Assembly (NCBI GenBank): GCA_905214605.1
Contig: CAJMMY010000042.1
Span: 1 to 7,843 of the forward strand
DNA from: an uncultured bacterium
Lineage (GTDB): Bacteria; Bacillota_A; Clostridia; Oscillospirales; Oscillospiraceae
Length of the DNA stretch: 7,843 nt
Direction: 5' to 3'
Shown here: piece after piece, positions 1 to 5,600 of the stretch
Numbering within the stretch: the first letter of the stretch is position 1
Layout: each line of letters opens with the position of its first letter
Program-made: the position numbers and the translations under genes
Notes under the pieces: generated by a model
Database searches by the model: none
Seen by the model: only the letters and a program-made list of their open reading frames with translations
What the model was told of the DNA's origin: nothing

Positions 1-5
1 ACGTC

Positions 6-43
6 AAAACACCCTGCGGAATTGCGGTTCCGCAGGGTGTTTT
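6..43. terminator. Bidirectional intrinsic terminator
   Basis: A perfect 16-bp inverted repeat pairs 6-21 with 28-43 around a 6-base loop (22-27). The stem has a GC-rich core (CCCTGCGG) flanked by A's on the left and T's on the right, so each strand reads out through a U-tract. On the minus strand it lies about 30 bases past the stop codon of the potassium channel gene and should end that transcript. On the plus strand it faces the same gene and could block transcription leaving a gene beyond the left edge of the window. Confidence 0.88.
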
Positions 44-71
44 TGCATCGCGCTTTCTTTGATTTTCCACA

Positions 72-1283
72 TTAGACATCAAACTGTTTGGCAGAGGGGA
101 TATAGCTCTGACTGTACAGAATCACATGGTCGCCCTCCAGCAGCACCAAATCTCCCCGGGGAATCAGCATAGTGCCGTGGCGCTGCACCATAACGATAAT
201 CGTCTGACGGGAGATGTCCAGCTCCTGAATCTGCCGGCCGTTCCAGGCATTCTGCTTGCCCAGAATCAGCTCTTTCAGCTCGATGTGCTTGCTGTCTTTC
301 AGCGCCTCCGCGCCTAAAATGATGGTGTCTCCGCTTTTCAAAACCACATCGCCCCGGGGCACCACATTCTCCTTTCCCCGGCGAATCATGGCCACAATCA
401 TACCGTGCGGCAGGCACAAATCCTTGATTTCCCGGCCCACCCAAGTATCATGTTTCCACAGTCTGACCTTGATGAACTGAATGTCCTCTTCCTCTGCGTA
501 TTCGCTGATGCGCTTCAGTCGGGAATACTGGTCCACAAAGCCTGCGGAAATAATACCGGTGGGGATTGCCACCATACCAACACCCAAAAAGGCGATGATG
601 GTGCCGAATAGTTTTCCCAAGGTTGTCACCGGGTAAATGTCACCGTATCCCACGGTCAGCAGCGTGGAAACCGACCACCAAATGCCGGAAAAGGCGTTCC
701 GGAAAACCTCCGGCTGCGCCTCATGCTCCAAGCTGTACATACACAAGCTGGACCCCAGCATCAGCACCAGCAAAATGAACACAGAGGACAGCAGTTGCTG
801 TTTTTTACTGGTCAGAACCTCGGTAATGACGTTCAGCGAGTCATAATAGGCATTGATGCGGAACAGCCGAAAAATTCGAATCACCCGGAACATGCGGAAT
901 GCCACGGCGCCGTCCGGGAAAAAGAACGGCAGGTAGTAGGGCAGGAAGGACAGCAGGTCCACCAAGCCCGTAAAGGAAACCATGTACAGCAGCAGACTTT
1001 TCAGTTCCCGCTCCGCCGGTCGCAGAAACCGGCAGCTGAACAGGCGGAGCACATAGTCCACCGCAAAAAATGCCACGGTAAACGACTCAATCCCTTTCAG
1101 CATTGCGCCGTAGCGCAGGGACACGGCGTCAAACGTGTTCATCACCGTAACGGTCAGGTTCACCACCAAAATCAACGTGCTGAGTAAATCATATCCCCGG
1201 CTGATCCAATCGTCCGCGGCACCCACTTCCACAATTTCAAACAAACGCTTTCGACGCTGCAGCCAAATTCTCGGTTGTTTCAT
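72..1283 (-). CDS. Voltage-gated-type potassium channel with two RCK_C (TrkA-C) domains
   Basis: This encodes a six-helix potassium channel of the voltage-gated ion channel superfamily, expected in the cytoplasmic membrane. From the preferred start (403 aa), residues 33-50, 65-82, 97-121 and 164-184 are hydrophobic segments. An S4-like helix carries arginines every third residue (R130, R133, R136, R139, R142). The pore loop has the K+ selectivity filter TVGYGD at 210-215, followed by S6 at about 225-248. The cytoplasmic tail holds two tandem RCK_C-like repeats (about 268-330 and 334-396) offset by exactly 66 residues; PRGD recurs at 309 and 375, and GD at 318 and 384. No Rossmann RCK_N domain (GxGxxG) is visible between pore and repeats. 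I chose the ATG at 1283 because GGAGGA lies 4 bases upstream; an in-frame ATG at 1310 would add 9 residues but its AAGGAA abuts the start codon. A ligand for the tail, such as a nucleotide, is inference. K+ selectivity is well supported; voltage dependence is likely but unproven. Confidence 0.9.
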   Translation of the reverse strand: MKQPRIWLQRRKRLFEIVEVGAADDWISRGYDLLSTLILVVNLTVTVMNTFDAVSLRYGAMLKGIESFTVAFFAVDYVLRLFSCRFLRPAERELKSLLLYMVSFTGLVDLLSFLPYYLPFFFPDGAVAFRMFRVIRIFRLFRINAYYDSLNVITEVLTSKKQQLLSSVFILLVLMLGSSLCMYSLEHEAQPEVFRNAFSGIWWSVSTLLTVGYGDIYPVTTLGKLFGTIIAFLGVGMVAIPTGIISAGFVDQYSRLKRISEYAEEEDIQFIKVRLWKHDTWVGREIKDLCLPHGMIVAMIRRGKENVVPRGDVVLKSGDTIILGAEALKDSKHIELKELILGKQNAWNGRQIQELDISRQTIIVMVQRHGTMLIPRGDLVLLEGDHVILYSQSYIPSAKQFDV

Positions 1284-1336
1284 GCAATCCTCCGGCGGAA
1301 TGTTCCGCATTTCCTTAAAATATGCGTTTTTTGTTT

Positions 1337-1365
1337 ATTATACGCTCATTTCCGTATATTTGCCA
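1337..1365 (-). promoter_or_regulatory. Probable sigma-A promoter of the potassium channel gene
   Basis: On the minus strand a perfect TATAAT lies at 1342-1337, 17 bases after a weak -35 match, TGGCAA (1365-1360, three of six consensus bases). Transcription would begin near 1330, leaving an untranslated leader of about 47 bases that carries the GGAGGA ribosome binding site. The poor -35 box means the promoter is weak or needs an activator, or that the true -35 lies elsewhere. Confidence 0.45.
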
Positions 1366-1435
1366 GACCGTTCCGGAAAAAGGGTCAAATCCTTTGAGGA
1401 TCTACCGGAAATCTTACGTTTTCATTCATACTTTG

Positions 1436-1466
1436 TTCACATTTCAAAAATCAGTCCGCATATAAT
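1436..1466 (+). promoter_or_regulatory. Probable sigma-A promoter of the YwaF-family gene
   Basis: A perfect TATAAT lies at 1461-1466 and TTCACA (five of six -35 bases) at 1436-1441, with a 19-base spacer that is longer than the ideal 17. Transcription would start near 1473, about 29 bases before the ATG. It is divergent from the channel promoter; the two -10 boxes are about 120 bases apart. I see no clear operator between them. Confidence 0.5.
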
Positions 1467-1501
1467 AGAGGAAATGACTGGGTTGAATTGGAGTGAATCC
1501 T

Positions 1502-2257
1502 ATGAATCATTTTCTGGATACGGTCGATACCATTCCCGACGGTTTTGGTTGGAACTATTATTCCTCGGTGCATCTGGCATGGCTTGCCGGCTTTCTTTGC
1601 TTTGCCATGGGCAGCGCCGTGCTTTACCGCAGCCTCACAAGGGAAAAACGCACCGTCATGCAGCGGGTTTATGCTGTTTTGCTGATTTGCGATGAACTGT
1701 TCAAGGACATCGGACTGCTCATCGGCGGAAATTTCCAGCCGGCATATTTGCCCCTGCATCTGTGCAGCATCAACATCTTTCTGATTGCCTATTTCGCATG
1801 GCACCCGAATGCCAAACTGGGCAATTTTCTGTACTCCATCTGTCTCCCCGCCGCCACCGCTGCCATGCTTTTCCCCACGTGGAATTCCCTGCCGCCGATG
1901 AATTTCATGGTATTCCACAGCTTTTCCGTTCATATTCTCTTAGCCACCTTCCCCTTTATGCTCACCGTCGGCGGAGATATTCAGCCGAATTTGAAACAAG
2001 TACCCGCCTGCGTGGTGATTTTGTGCTTTCTCGCCATTCCGGCAGCCGTTGCCAACCATTTCTGGGGCACCAACTTCATGTTCTTGTCCTATGTGCTGCC
2101 GGGCAATCCCCTTTACCCCTTCCAAGTGCTTTGGGGCAATTATTTGCTCGGAATTCCCGTTTTGATTGTCCTTGTGGTATTCCTCATGTATGGTCCTCGT
2201 TGGGTCTGGAGGCATCTGCGCAGCCGTCTCTCCTCGGCAAATCTCGTTAAAAAATAA
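1502..2257 (+). CDS. YwaF / TMEM164-family integral membrane protein (TIGR02206-like)
   Basis: A 251-residue polytopic membrane protein that I recognise as the YwaF-type family (TIGR02206, related to eukaryotic TMEM164). Hydrophobic segments cover about 25-43, 57-74, 83-100, 108-125, 137-156, 166-185 and 212-232, giving roughly seven helices. Family-like motifs are LPLHLCS (83-89), LFPTW (123-127), FHS (138-140), NFMFL (191-195) and PGNP (200-203). The tail is basic (RHLRSR) and probably cytoplasmic. The bacterial function is not established. TMEM164 is reported to be a cysteine-dependent acyltransferase acting on ether phospholipids, so C88 and H139 are candidate functional residues here; that transfer is inference. 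I chose ATG 1502, which has GGAG 8 bases upstream, over an in-frame GTG at 1493 that overlaps this site. No terminator follows before the next gene, so some read-through is likely. Confidence 0.85.
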   Translation: MNHFLDTVDTIPDGFGWNYYSSVHLAWLAGFLCFAMGSAVLYRSLTREKRTVMQRVYAVLLICDELFKDIGLLIGGNFQPAYLPLHLCSINIFLIAYFAWHPNAKLGNFLYSICLPAATAAMLFPTWNSLPPMNFMVFHSFSVHILLATFPFMLTVGGDIQPNLKQVPACVVILCFLAIPAAVANHFWGTNFMFLSYVLPGNPLYPFQVLWGNYLLGIPVLIVLVVFLMYGPRWVWRHLRSRLSSANLVKK

Positions 2258-2263
2258 TCATCA

Positions 2264-2292
2264 TTGACAAATGGACCCACTCCATGTATAGT
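2264..2292 (+). promoter_or_regulatory. Strong sigma-A promoter of the PfoR-like gene
   Basis: A perfect TTGACA (2264-2269), an exact 17-base spacer and TATAGT (2287-2292) make one of the best promoters in the window. It begins 6 bases after the stop codon of the preceding gene. Transcription should start near 2299, inside the palindrome at 2292-2327. Because the -10 box overlaps the upstream in-frame ATG codons at 2284 and 2293, those codons cannot be the translation start from this promoter. Confidence 0.8.
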
Positions 2293-2327
2293 ATGCTTTA
2301 CAGATGTCTTGACACCTGTAAAGCATA
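2292..2327. promoter_or_regulatory. Palindromic operator-like element at the transcription start of the PfoR-like gene
   Basis: A 36-base near-perfect palindrome: 12 bases at 2292-2303 (TATGCTTTACAG) are repeated inverted at 2316-2327. The centre continues as TGTC-TT-GACA (2305-2314), leaving one mismatched pair (2304/2315). It contains two inverted copies of a TACAnnTGTC site (2299-2308 and the complement of 2311-2320). These resemble, in 9 of 10 consensus bases, the TACAnnTGTA operators of BlaI/MecI/CopY-type winged-helix repressors. It touches the -10 box and covers the predicted start site, where a bound repressor would block initiation. The repressor's identity is inference and no such regulator gene is in the window. 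An RNA hairpin is less likely because transcription should begin within the left arm. Confidence 0.6.
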
Positions 2328-2355
2328 TTTATTTGAGAGGAATGAGTCCGTTTCT

Positions 2356-3423
2356 ATGAAAGAGTTTCTGGCAAGAAAAAACATCGAGATTTCCCTGCGG
2401 CGTTACGGCATTGACGCACTGGGCGCTATGGCGCAGGGCCTTTTCTGCTCTCTGCTCAGCGGTACCATTATCAAAACCTTGGGCCAGCAGCTGGGCATTC
2501 AATATCTGATTGACATCGGTGCCTACGCAATGACTGTTTCCGGTCCTGCCATGGCTGTGGCCATCGGTTATGCGCTGAAAGCAGACCCCATGGTGCTGTT
2601 TTCTCTGGTTGCCGTCGGTTGGGCTGCCAACGCCGAGGGCGGCGCCGGCGGACCTTTGGCCGTTTTAATTATTGCCATCATTGCTGCGGAATGCGGCAAA
2701 GCCGTTTCCAAAGAAACGAAAATTGATATTCTGGTGACCCCCGCCGTGACCATTGTCATCGGTGTTGCTCTGGCAAAGTGGATTGCTCCCGCCATCGGCA
2801 GCGGCGCCATGAAGGTGGGCGACCTGATTATGTGGGCAACGGACCTGCAGCCGTTCTGGATGGGCATCTTCGTGTCCGTCATGGTGGGCATTGCGCTGAC
2901 TCTGCCCATTTCCTCCGCCGCAATCTGCGCCTCTCTGGGTCTGGTCGGTCTGGCCGGCGGCGCTGCTGTGGCAGGCTGCTGCGCACAGATGGTCGGCTTT
3001 GCAGTGCTGTCCTTCCGTGAAAACCGCTGGGGCGGTCTGATTAGCCAGGGTCTCGGCACCTCCATGCTGCAGATGGGCAACATTGTCCGCAACCCCCGCA
3101 TCTGGCTGCCTCCCACTTTGGCATCCGCCATTACCGGTCCCATTTCCACCTGCCTGTTTAAGCTGCAGATGAACGGCGCCCCCATCAACTCCGGTATGGG
3201 TACCTGCGGTCTGTGCGGTCCCATCGGCATCTGGACCGGCTGGATGAACCCCGGCGATGAGGCAATCGCCCGCGGTGCCTCCGCCATTACCCCCGGCGCT
3301 ACGGAATGGCTGGGTATGCTGCTGGTTTGCATCGTGCTCCCCGCAATTCTCACTTGGCTGTTCGGTCTGTTCTTCCGGAAAATCGGTTGGATTAAAGACG
3401 GCGATTTGAAACTGGATACCTGA
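2356..3423 (+). CDS. PfoR-like PTS IIC family membrane protein (PTS_EIIC_2)
   Basis: A 355-residue polytopic membrane protein of the PTS_EIIC_2 family, which includes Clostridium perfringens PfoR, named as a regulator of perfringolysin O. About eight to ten hydrophobic segments are visible. Family-like motifs are DILVTP (124-129), NPRIWLPP (246-253), TGPIST (260-265) and the glycine-rich GAPINSGMGTCG (274-285). No IIA or IIB domain is fused and no PTS partner is encoded nearby, so it may be an orphan permease or a membrane sensor; its substrate cannot be read from the sequence. The start is ATG 2356. The closest ribosome binding site, GAGAGG at 2335-2340, is 15 bases away, which is unusually long. 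A longer reading frame back to 2284 is rejected because it runs through the promoter. The unit has its own promoter, operator-like palindrome and terminator, but could also receive read-through from the YwaF-family gene. Confidence 0.85.
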   Translation: MKEFLARKNIEISLRRYGIDALGAMAQGLFCSLLSGTIIKTLGQQLGIQYLIDIGAYAMTVSGPAMAVAIGYALKADPMVLFSLVAVGWAANAEGGAGGPLAVLIIAIIAAECGKAVSKETKIDILVTPAVTIVIGVALAKWIAPAIGSGAMKVGDLIMWATDLQPFWMGIFVSVMVGIALTLPISSAAICASLGLVGLAGGAAVAGCCAQMVGFAVLSFRENRWGGLISQGLGTSMLQMGNIVRNPRIWLPPTLASAITGPISTCLFKLQMNGAPINSGMGTCGLCGPIGIWTGWMNPGDEAIARGASAITPGATEWLGMLLVCIVLPAILTWLFGLFFRKIGWIKDGDLKLDT

Positions 3424-3447
3424 TTTCATTTCATCCACCTTTTTCTA

Positions 3448-3483
3448 CCCCTCGAGGTCCTCCATGACCTCGGGGGGCTTTTT
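3448..3483 (+). terminator. Intrinsic terminator of the PfoR-like gene
   Basis: A 12-bp stem (3448-3459 with 3466-3477, one G-T wobble) closes a 6-base loop and is followed by CTTTTT (3478-3483). It lies 25 bases past the stop codon of the PfoR-like gene and should end the plus-strand transcript before it meets the convergent rny gene. Confidence 0.88.
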
Positions 3484-3652
3484 GATTCCGCTGCTTCCCG
3501 GTGCTTGCCGCAAGCAAATCCCCCCGTCAGTCCGTTTCCCCCAGTGTGTTGCGCCGTTTCATTCAGCCCTATATGGAAGATTGCAGCACAGATGAGGATT
3601 TACCAACCGAACCCAAAACGTCCGTTTCAGAGCGTTTGAACGGACACTACAC

Positions 3653-3684
3653 AAAAACTCCCGGAACAGCCGTTCCGGGAGTTT
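3653..3684 (-). terminator. Intrinsic terminator of rny
   Basis: On the minus strand a perfect 13-bp stem (3684-3672 with 3667-3655), with core CTCCCGGAAC and a 4-base loop, is followed by a run of T (3657-3653). It lies 11 bases past the rny stop codon. Together with the terminator at 3448-3483 it insulates the two convergent genes. The roughly 170 bases between the terminators contain no convincing gene, only a short hairpin (3502-3516) and a 7-bp inverted repeat (3620-3626 with 3639-3645). Confidence 0.9.
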
Positions 3685-3695
3685 GATTAATTGCA

Positions 3696-5243
3696 TTATT
3701 TTGCGTAGTCCACCGCTTTGGTTTCCCGCAGCACGTTGACTTTGATTTGACCGGGATAAGTGAGTTCTGCCTCGATTTTCTTGGCAATATCTCTTGCCAA
3801 AAGAATCATGCTGTCCTCGTTTACCTTCTCCGGGTCCACCATCACGCGGATTTCGCGCCCCGCCTGAATGGCGTAGCTGTTGGCAATGCCGGGGAAGCTG
3901 TTGGTAATCTCCTCCAGCTTTTCCAGACGCTTGACGTAGTTTTCGATGTTCTCACGACGTGCACCGGGACGTGCAGCGGAAATGGTGTCCGCTGCCTGCA
4001 CGATGCAGGCAATCACCGTACGGGGCTCCACATCGTTGTGGTGAGCCTCGATGGCATGAATCACATCGGGAGATTCCTTGTACTTCCGGGCAATCTCTGC
4101 ACCGATGGTCACATGGCTGCCCTCTACCTCATGGTCAATGGATTTACCGATATCGTGGAGCAGACCGGCCCGCTTTGCGGTGGCTACGTCCACGCCCAGC
4201 TCAGCGGCAATCAGACCGGAAATATGGCTGACCTCAATGGAGTGGTTCAGAACGTTCTGGCCGTAGCTGGTACGGTACTTCATACGGCCCAACAGCTTGA
4301 TAATTTCGGGATGCAGACCGTGAATGTTCGTTTCAAAAGTTGCCCGCTCGCCTTCTGCCTTAATGGTGGCATTGACTTCCTTCTGTGCTTTGGCAACCAT
4401 TTCTTCGATGTGCGCAGGGTGGATACGTCCATCGGCAATCAATTTTTCCAGTGCAATGCGGGCCACTTCCCGACGCACAGGGTCAAAGCTGGAGATTGTA
4501 ATGGCCTCCGGCGTATCGTCGATAATCAGATCGCAGCCGGTCAGATTTTCGAACGTCCGGATATTCCGGCCCTCGCGGCCGATGATACGGCCTTTCATTT
4601 CGTCGTTTGCCAAAGGCACAACGGAAACCGTAACTTCACTGGTGTGGTCCGCAGCACAGCGCTGGATCGCGGTGGCGATGATCTCGCGCGCAACGGAGTC
4701 GGCCTCGTCCTTAGCACGGTCTTCAATTTCCTTGACCTTCATGGCCATTTCGTGAGTCACTTCGGATTCCACCTGAGAAACCAGCATATTCTTGGCCTCT
4801 TCCACGGTGTAACCGGAAATGCGCTCCAGGGTTTCCACCTGGTTCTGTTTCAAACTTTCAATTTCTGCCTGGGTTGCCTCGGCATCTGCCAATTTCTTCC
4901 GCAGGGTTTCATTGCGTTTGTCCAGCGTATCGTTCTTACGGTCCAGGTTTTCCTCTTTTTGCTGCAGGCGTCTTTCCTGCTTGGACAGTTCAGCACGGCG
5001 TTCCTTAACTTCCTGCTCGTACTCCGTCCGTTCTTTGTGTATTTCTTCCTTTGCCTCAAACAGTGCCTCGCGCTTTTTAGCCTCTGCACTTTTGATTGCA
5101 TCATTGATAATCTGGGTTGCTTCCGTTTCCGCCTCGGCAATGGTCTTGCTGTTTTTGCCCACACGGCACTTATAGCCCACAAAAACGCCCACCACCGCAA
5201 AAATAACTGCGGCAATCACGGAACTCATGATGATTTTCAGCAT
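3696..5243 (-). CDS. rny: Ribonuclease Y
   Basis: Membrane-anchored endoribonuclease that starts mRNA decay in many Firmicutes, cutting single-stranded RNA in AU-rich regions. From the preferred start (515 aa; the usual length is about 520) the order is typical. An N-terminal membrane helix (about 4-24) is followed by a long highly charged coiled coil (about 35-190). Next comes a KH RNA-binding domain with the GxxG loop in [10 protein letters not shown] (218-227). An HD metal-dependent catalytic domain has its HD pair at H363-D364 in LLHDIGK, and a conserved C-terminal domain ends at 515. The start is ambiguous. ATG 5243 has GGAGGTG ending 12 bases upstream; GTG 5258 has AGAGG 7 bases upstream; ATG 5264 has AGAGGA directly against it. 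All three keep the membrane anchor. It is a single-gene unit with its own promoter, long leader and terminator. Confidence 0.97.
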   Translation of the reverse strand: MLKIIMSSVIAAVIFAVVGVFVGYKCRVGKNSKTIAEAETEATQIINDAIKSAEAKKREALFEAKEEIHKERTEYEQEVKERRAELSKQERRLQQKEENLDRKNDTLDKRNETLRKKLADAEATQAEIESLKQNQVETLERISGYTVEEAKNMLVSQVESEVTHEMAMKVKEIEDRAKDEADSVAREIIATAIQRCAADHTSEVTVSVVPLANDEMKGRIIGREGRNIRTFENLTGCDLIIDDTPEAITISSFDPVRREVARIALEKLIADGRIHPAHIEEMVAKAQKEVNATIKAEGERATFETNIHGLHPEIIKLLGRMKYRTSYGQNVLNHSIEVSHISGLIAAELGVDVATAKRAGLLHDIGKSIDHEVEGSHVTIGAEIARKYKESPDVIHAIEAHHNDVEPRTVIACIVQAADTISAARPGARRENIENYVKRLEKLEEITNSFPGIANSYAIQAGREIRVMVDPEKVNEDSMILLARDIAKKIEAELTYPGQIKVNVLRETKAVDYAK

Positions 5244-5298
5244 TGTAAGTAAACACACCTCCATTCCTCTGAAAAATTAAAAGCTGGGGTGCGCTTTC

Positions 5299-5442
5299 AA
5301 AAAACAATTATGGAATTGTATCGATTCAGCACCCCGCATGGGGTTCACAAATGGAGCGGCGCTCCAATGAATTGCTACAAATATTAAAGACTGTTACCCC
5401 CCGGCTTTGGCCGTGGGTATCCACCATACAGTTATGAATATT
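5299..5442 (-). promoter_or_regulatory. Structured 5' leader of rny with competing helices; possible attenuator or cis-regulatory RNA
   Basis: Transcription of rny should start near 5442, giving a leader of about 180-200 bases. On the minus strand its 5' part folds into a stepped stem. AATATT (5442-5437) pairs with 5385-5380, ACTGT (5432-5428) with 5394-5390, TACCC (5419-5415) with 5399-5395, and CGGC (5413-5410) with 5405-5402, with an 8-base bulge on the 5' side. A second domain closes with ATTCA/TGAAT (5372-5368 with 5328-5324) and TTGTA/TACAA (5380-5376 with 5320-5316). It carries two hairpins, TGGAGC/GCTCCA (5366-5352) and ACCCC/GGGGT (5344-5331). Next is a weak hairpin ACAATT/AATTGT (5319-5314 with 5309-5304) before six T's (5304-5299), shaped like a terminator and sharing bases with the TACAA arm. 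I match it to no known riboswitch class. The folds are visible; the switching is inference. Confidence 0.5.
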
Positions 5443-5448
5443 CAACTA

Positions 5449-5477
5449 ATTCTACACCACCAATAATGCACTGTCAA
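5449..5477 (-). promoter_or_regulatory. Strong sigma-A promoter of rny
   Basis: On the minus strand TTGACA (5477-5472) and TAGAAT (5454-5449) are separated by exactly 17 bases. The predicted start near 5442 coincides with the first base of the AATATT arm that opens the structured leader, which supports both calls. It is divergent from the PMT promoter at 5535-5563. Confidence 0.82.
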
Positions 5478-5534
5478 CTGGAAATTCGTCTTGACAATCC
5501 CTTCACATTTCTCTGTACGGGAATTGTCCGACGG

Positions 5535-5563
5535 TTGACCCTGATTCTCCCCACTGGTATAAT
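5535..5563 (+). promoter_or_regulatory. Strong sigma-A promoter of the PMT gene
   Basis: TTGACC (5535-5540), a 17-base spacer and a perfect TATAAT (5558-5563) preceded by TGG, which forms an extended -10. Transcription should start near 5570, so the translation start must lie downstream; this rules out the longer open frame that begins at 5466. Confidence 0.85.
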
Positions 5564-5600
5564 ATTTCCGCAAGCATTTCTCAAGGAGTGTGATTTAGAT

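Noticed and set aside
1311..1501. A shared operator between the divergent channel and YwaF-family genes
   Set aside because: I saw only short dyads (for example ATCCT/AGGAT near 1390-1402, and TTCCGGAA near 1371-1378), too small and badly placed to call an operator.
2568..3438. Two long minus-strand open frames opposite the PfoR-like gene
   Set aside because: Both are shadows in a GC-rich gene, with repetitive Ala/Pro/Thr or Gly/Gln/His composition, and they overlap each other as well as the real gene.
3620..3645. Small inverted repeat GTCCGTT/AACGGAC
   Set aside because: Only 7 bp with a 12-base loop, no T-tract and no neighbouring promoter; it lies between two clear terminators and could occur by chance.
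3501..3686. A 61-codon open frame between the two convergent terminators
   Set aside because: It starts at a GTG without a ribosome binding site and runs through the rny terminator stem, and its composition looks random.
3747..5252. A 501-codon open frame on the plus strand opposite rny
   Set aside because: It is antisense to nearly all of ribonuclease Y, whose membrane, KH and HD features are unmistakable. The predicted protein is rich in His, Phe, Asn and Cys with no family pattern, as expected for a shadow of a charged coiled-coil gene.
5299..5442. 6S RNA or a known riboswitch class in the rny leader
   Set aside because: The 5' and 3' ends do not form the long closing stem and central bubble of 6S RNA. 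I could not match signature sequences of purine, SAM, c-di-GMP-I, ZTP, preQ1 or fluoride riboswitches. I keep it as an unclassified structured leader.
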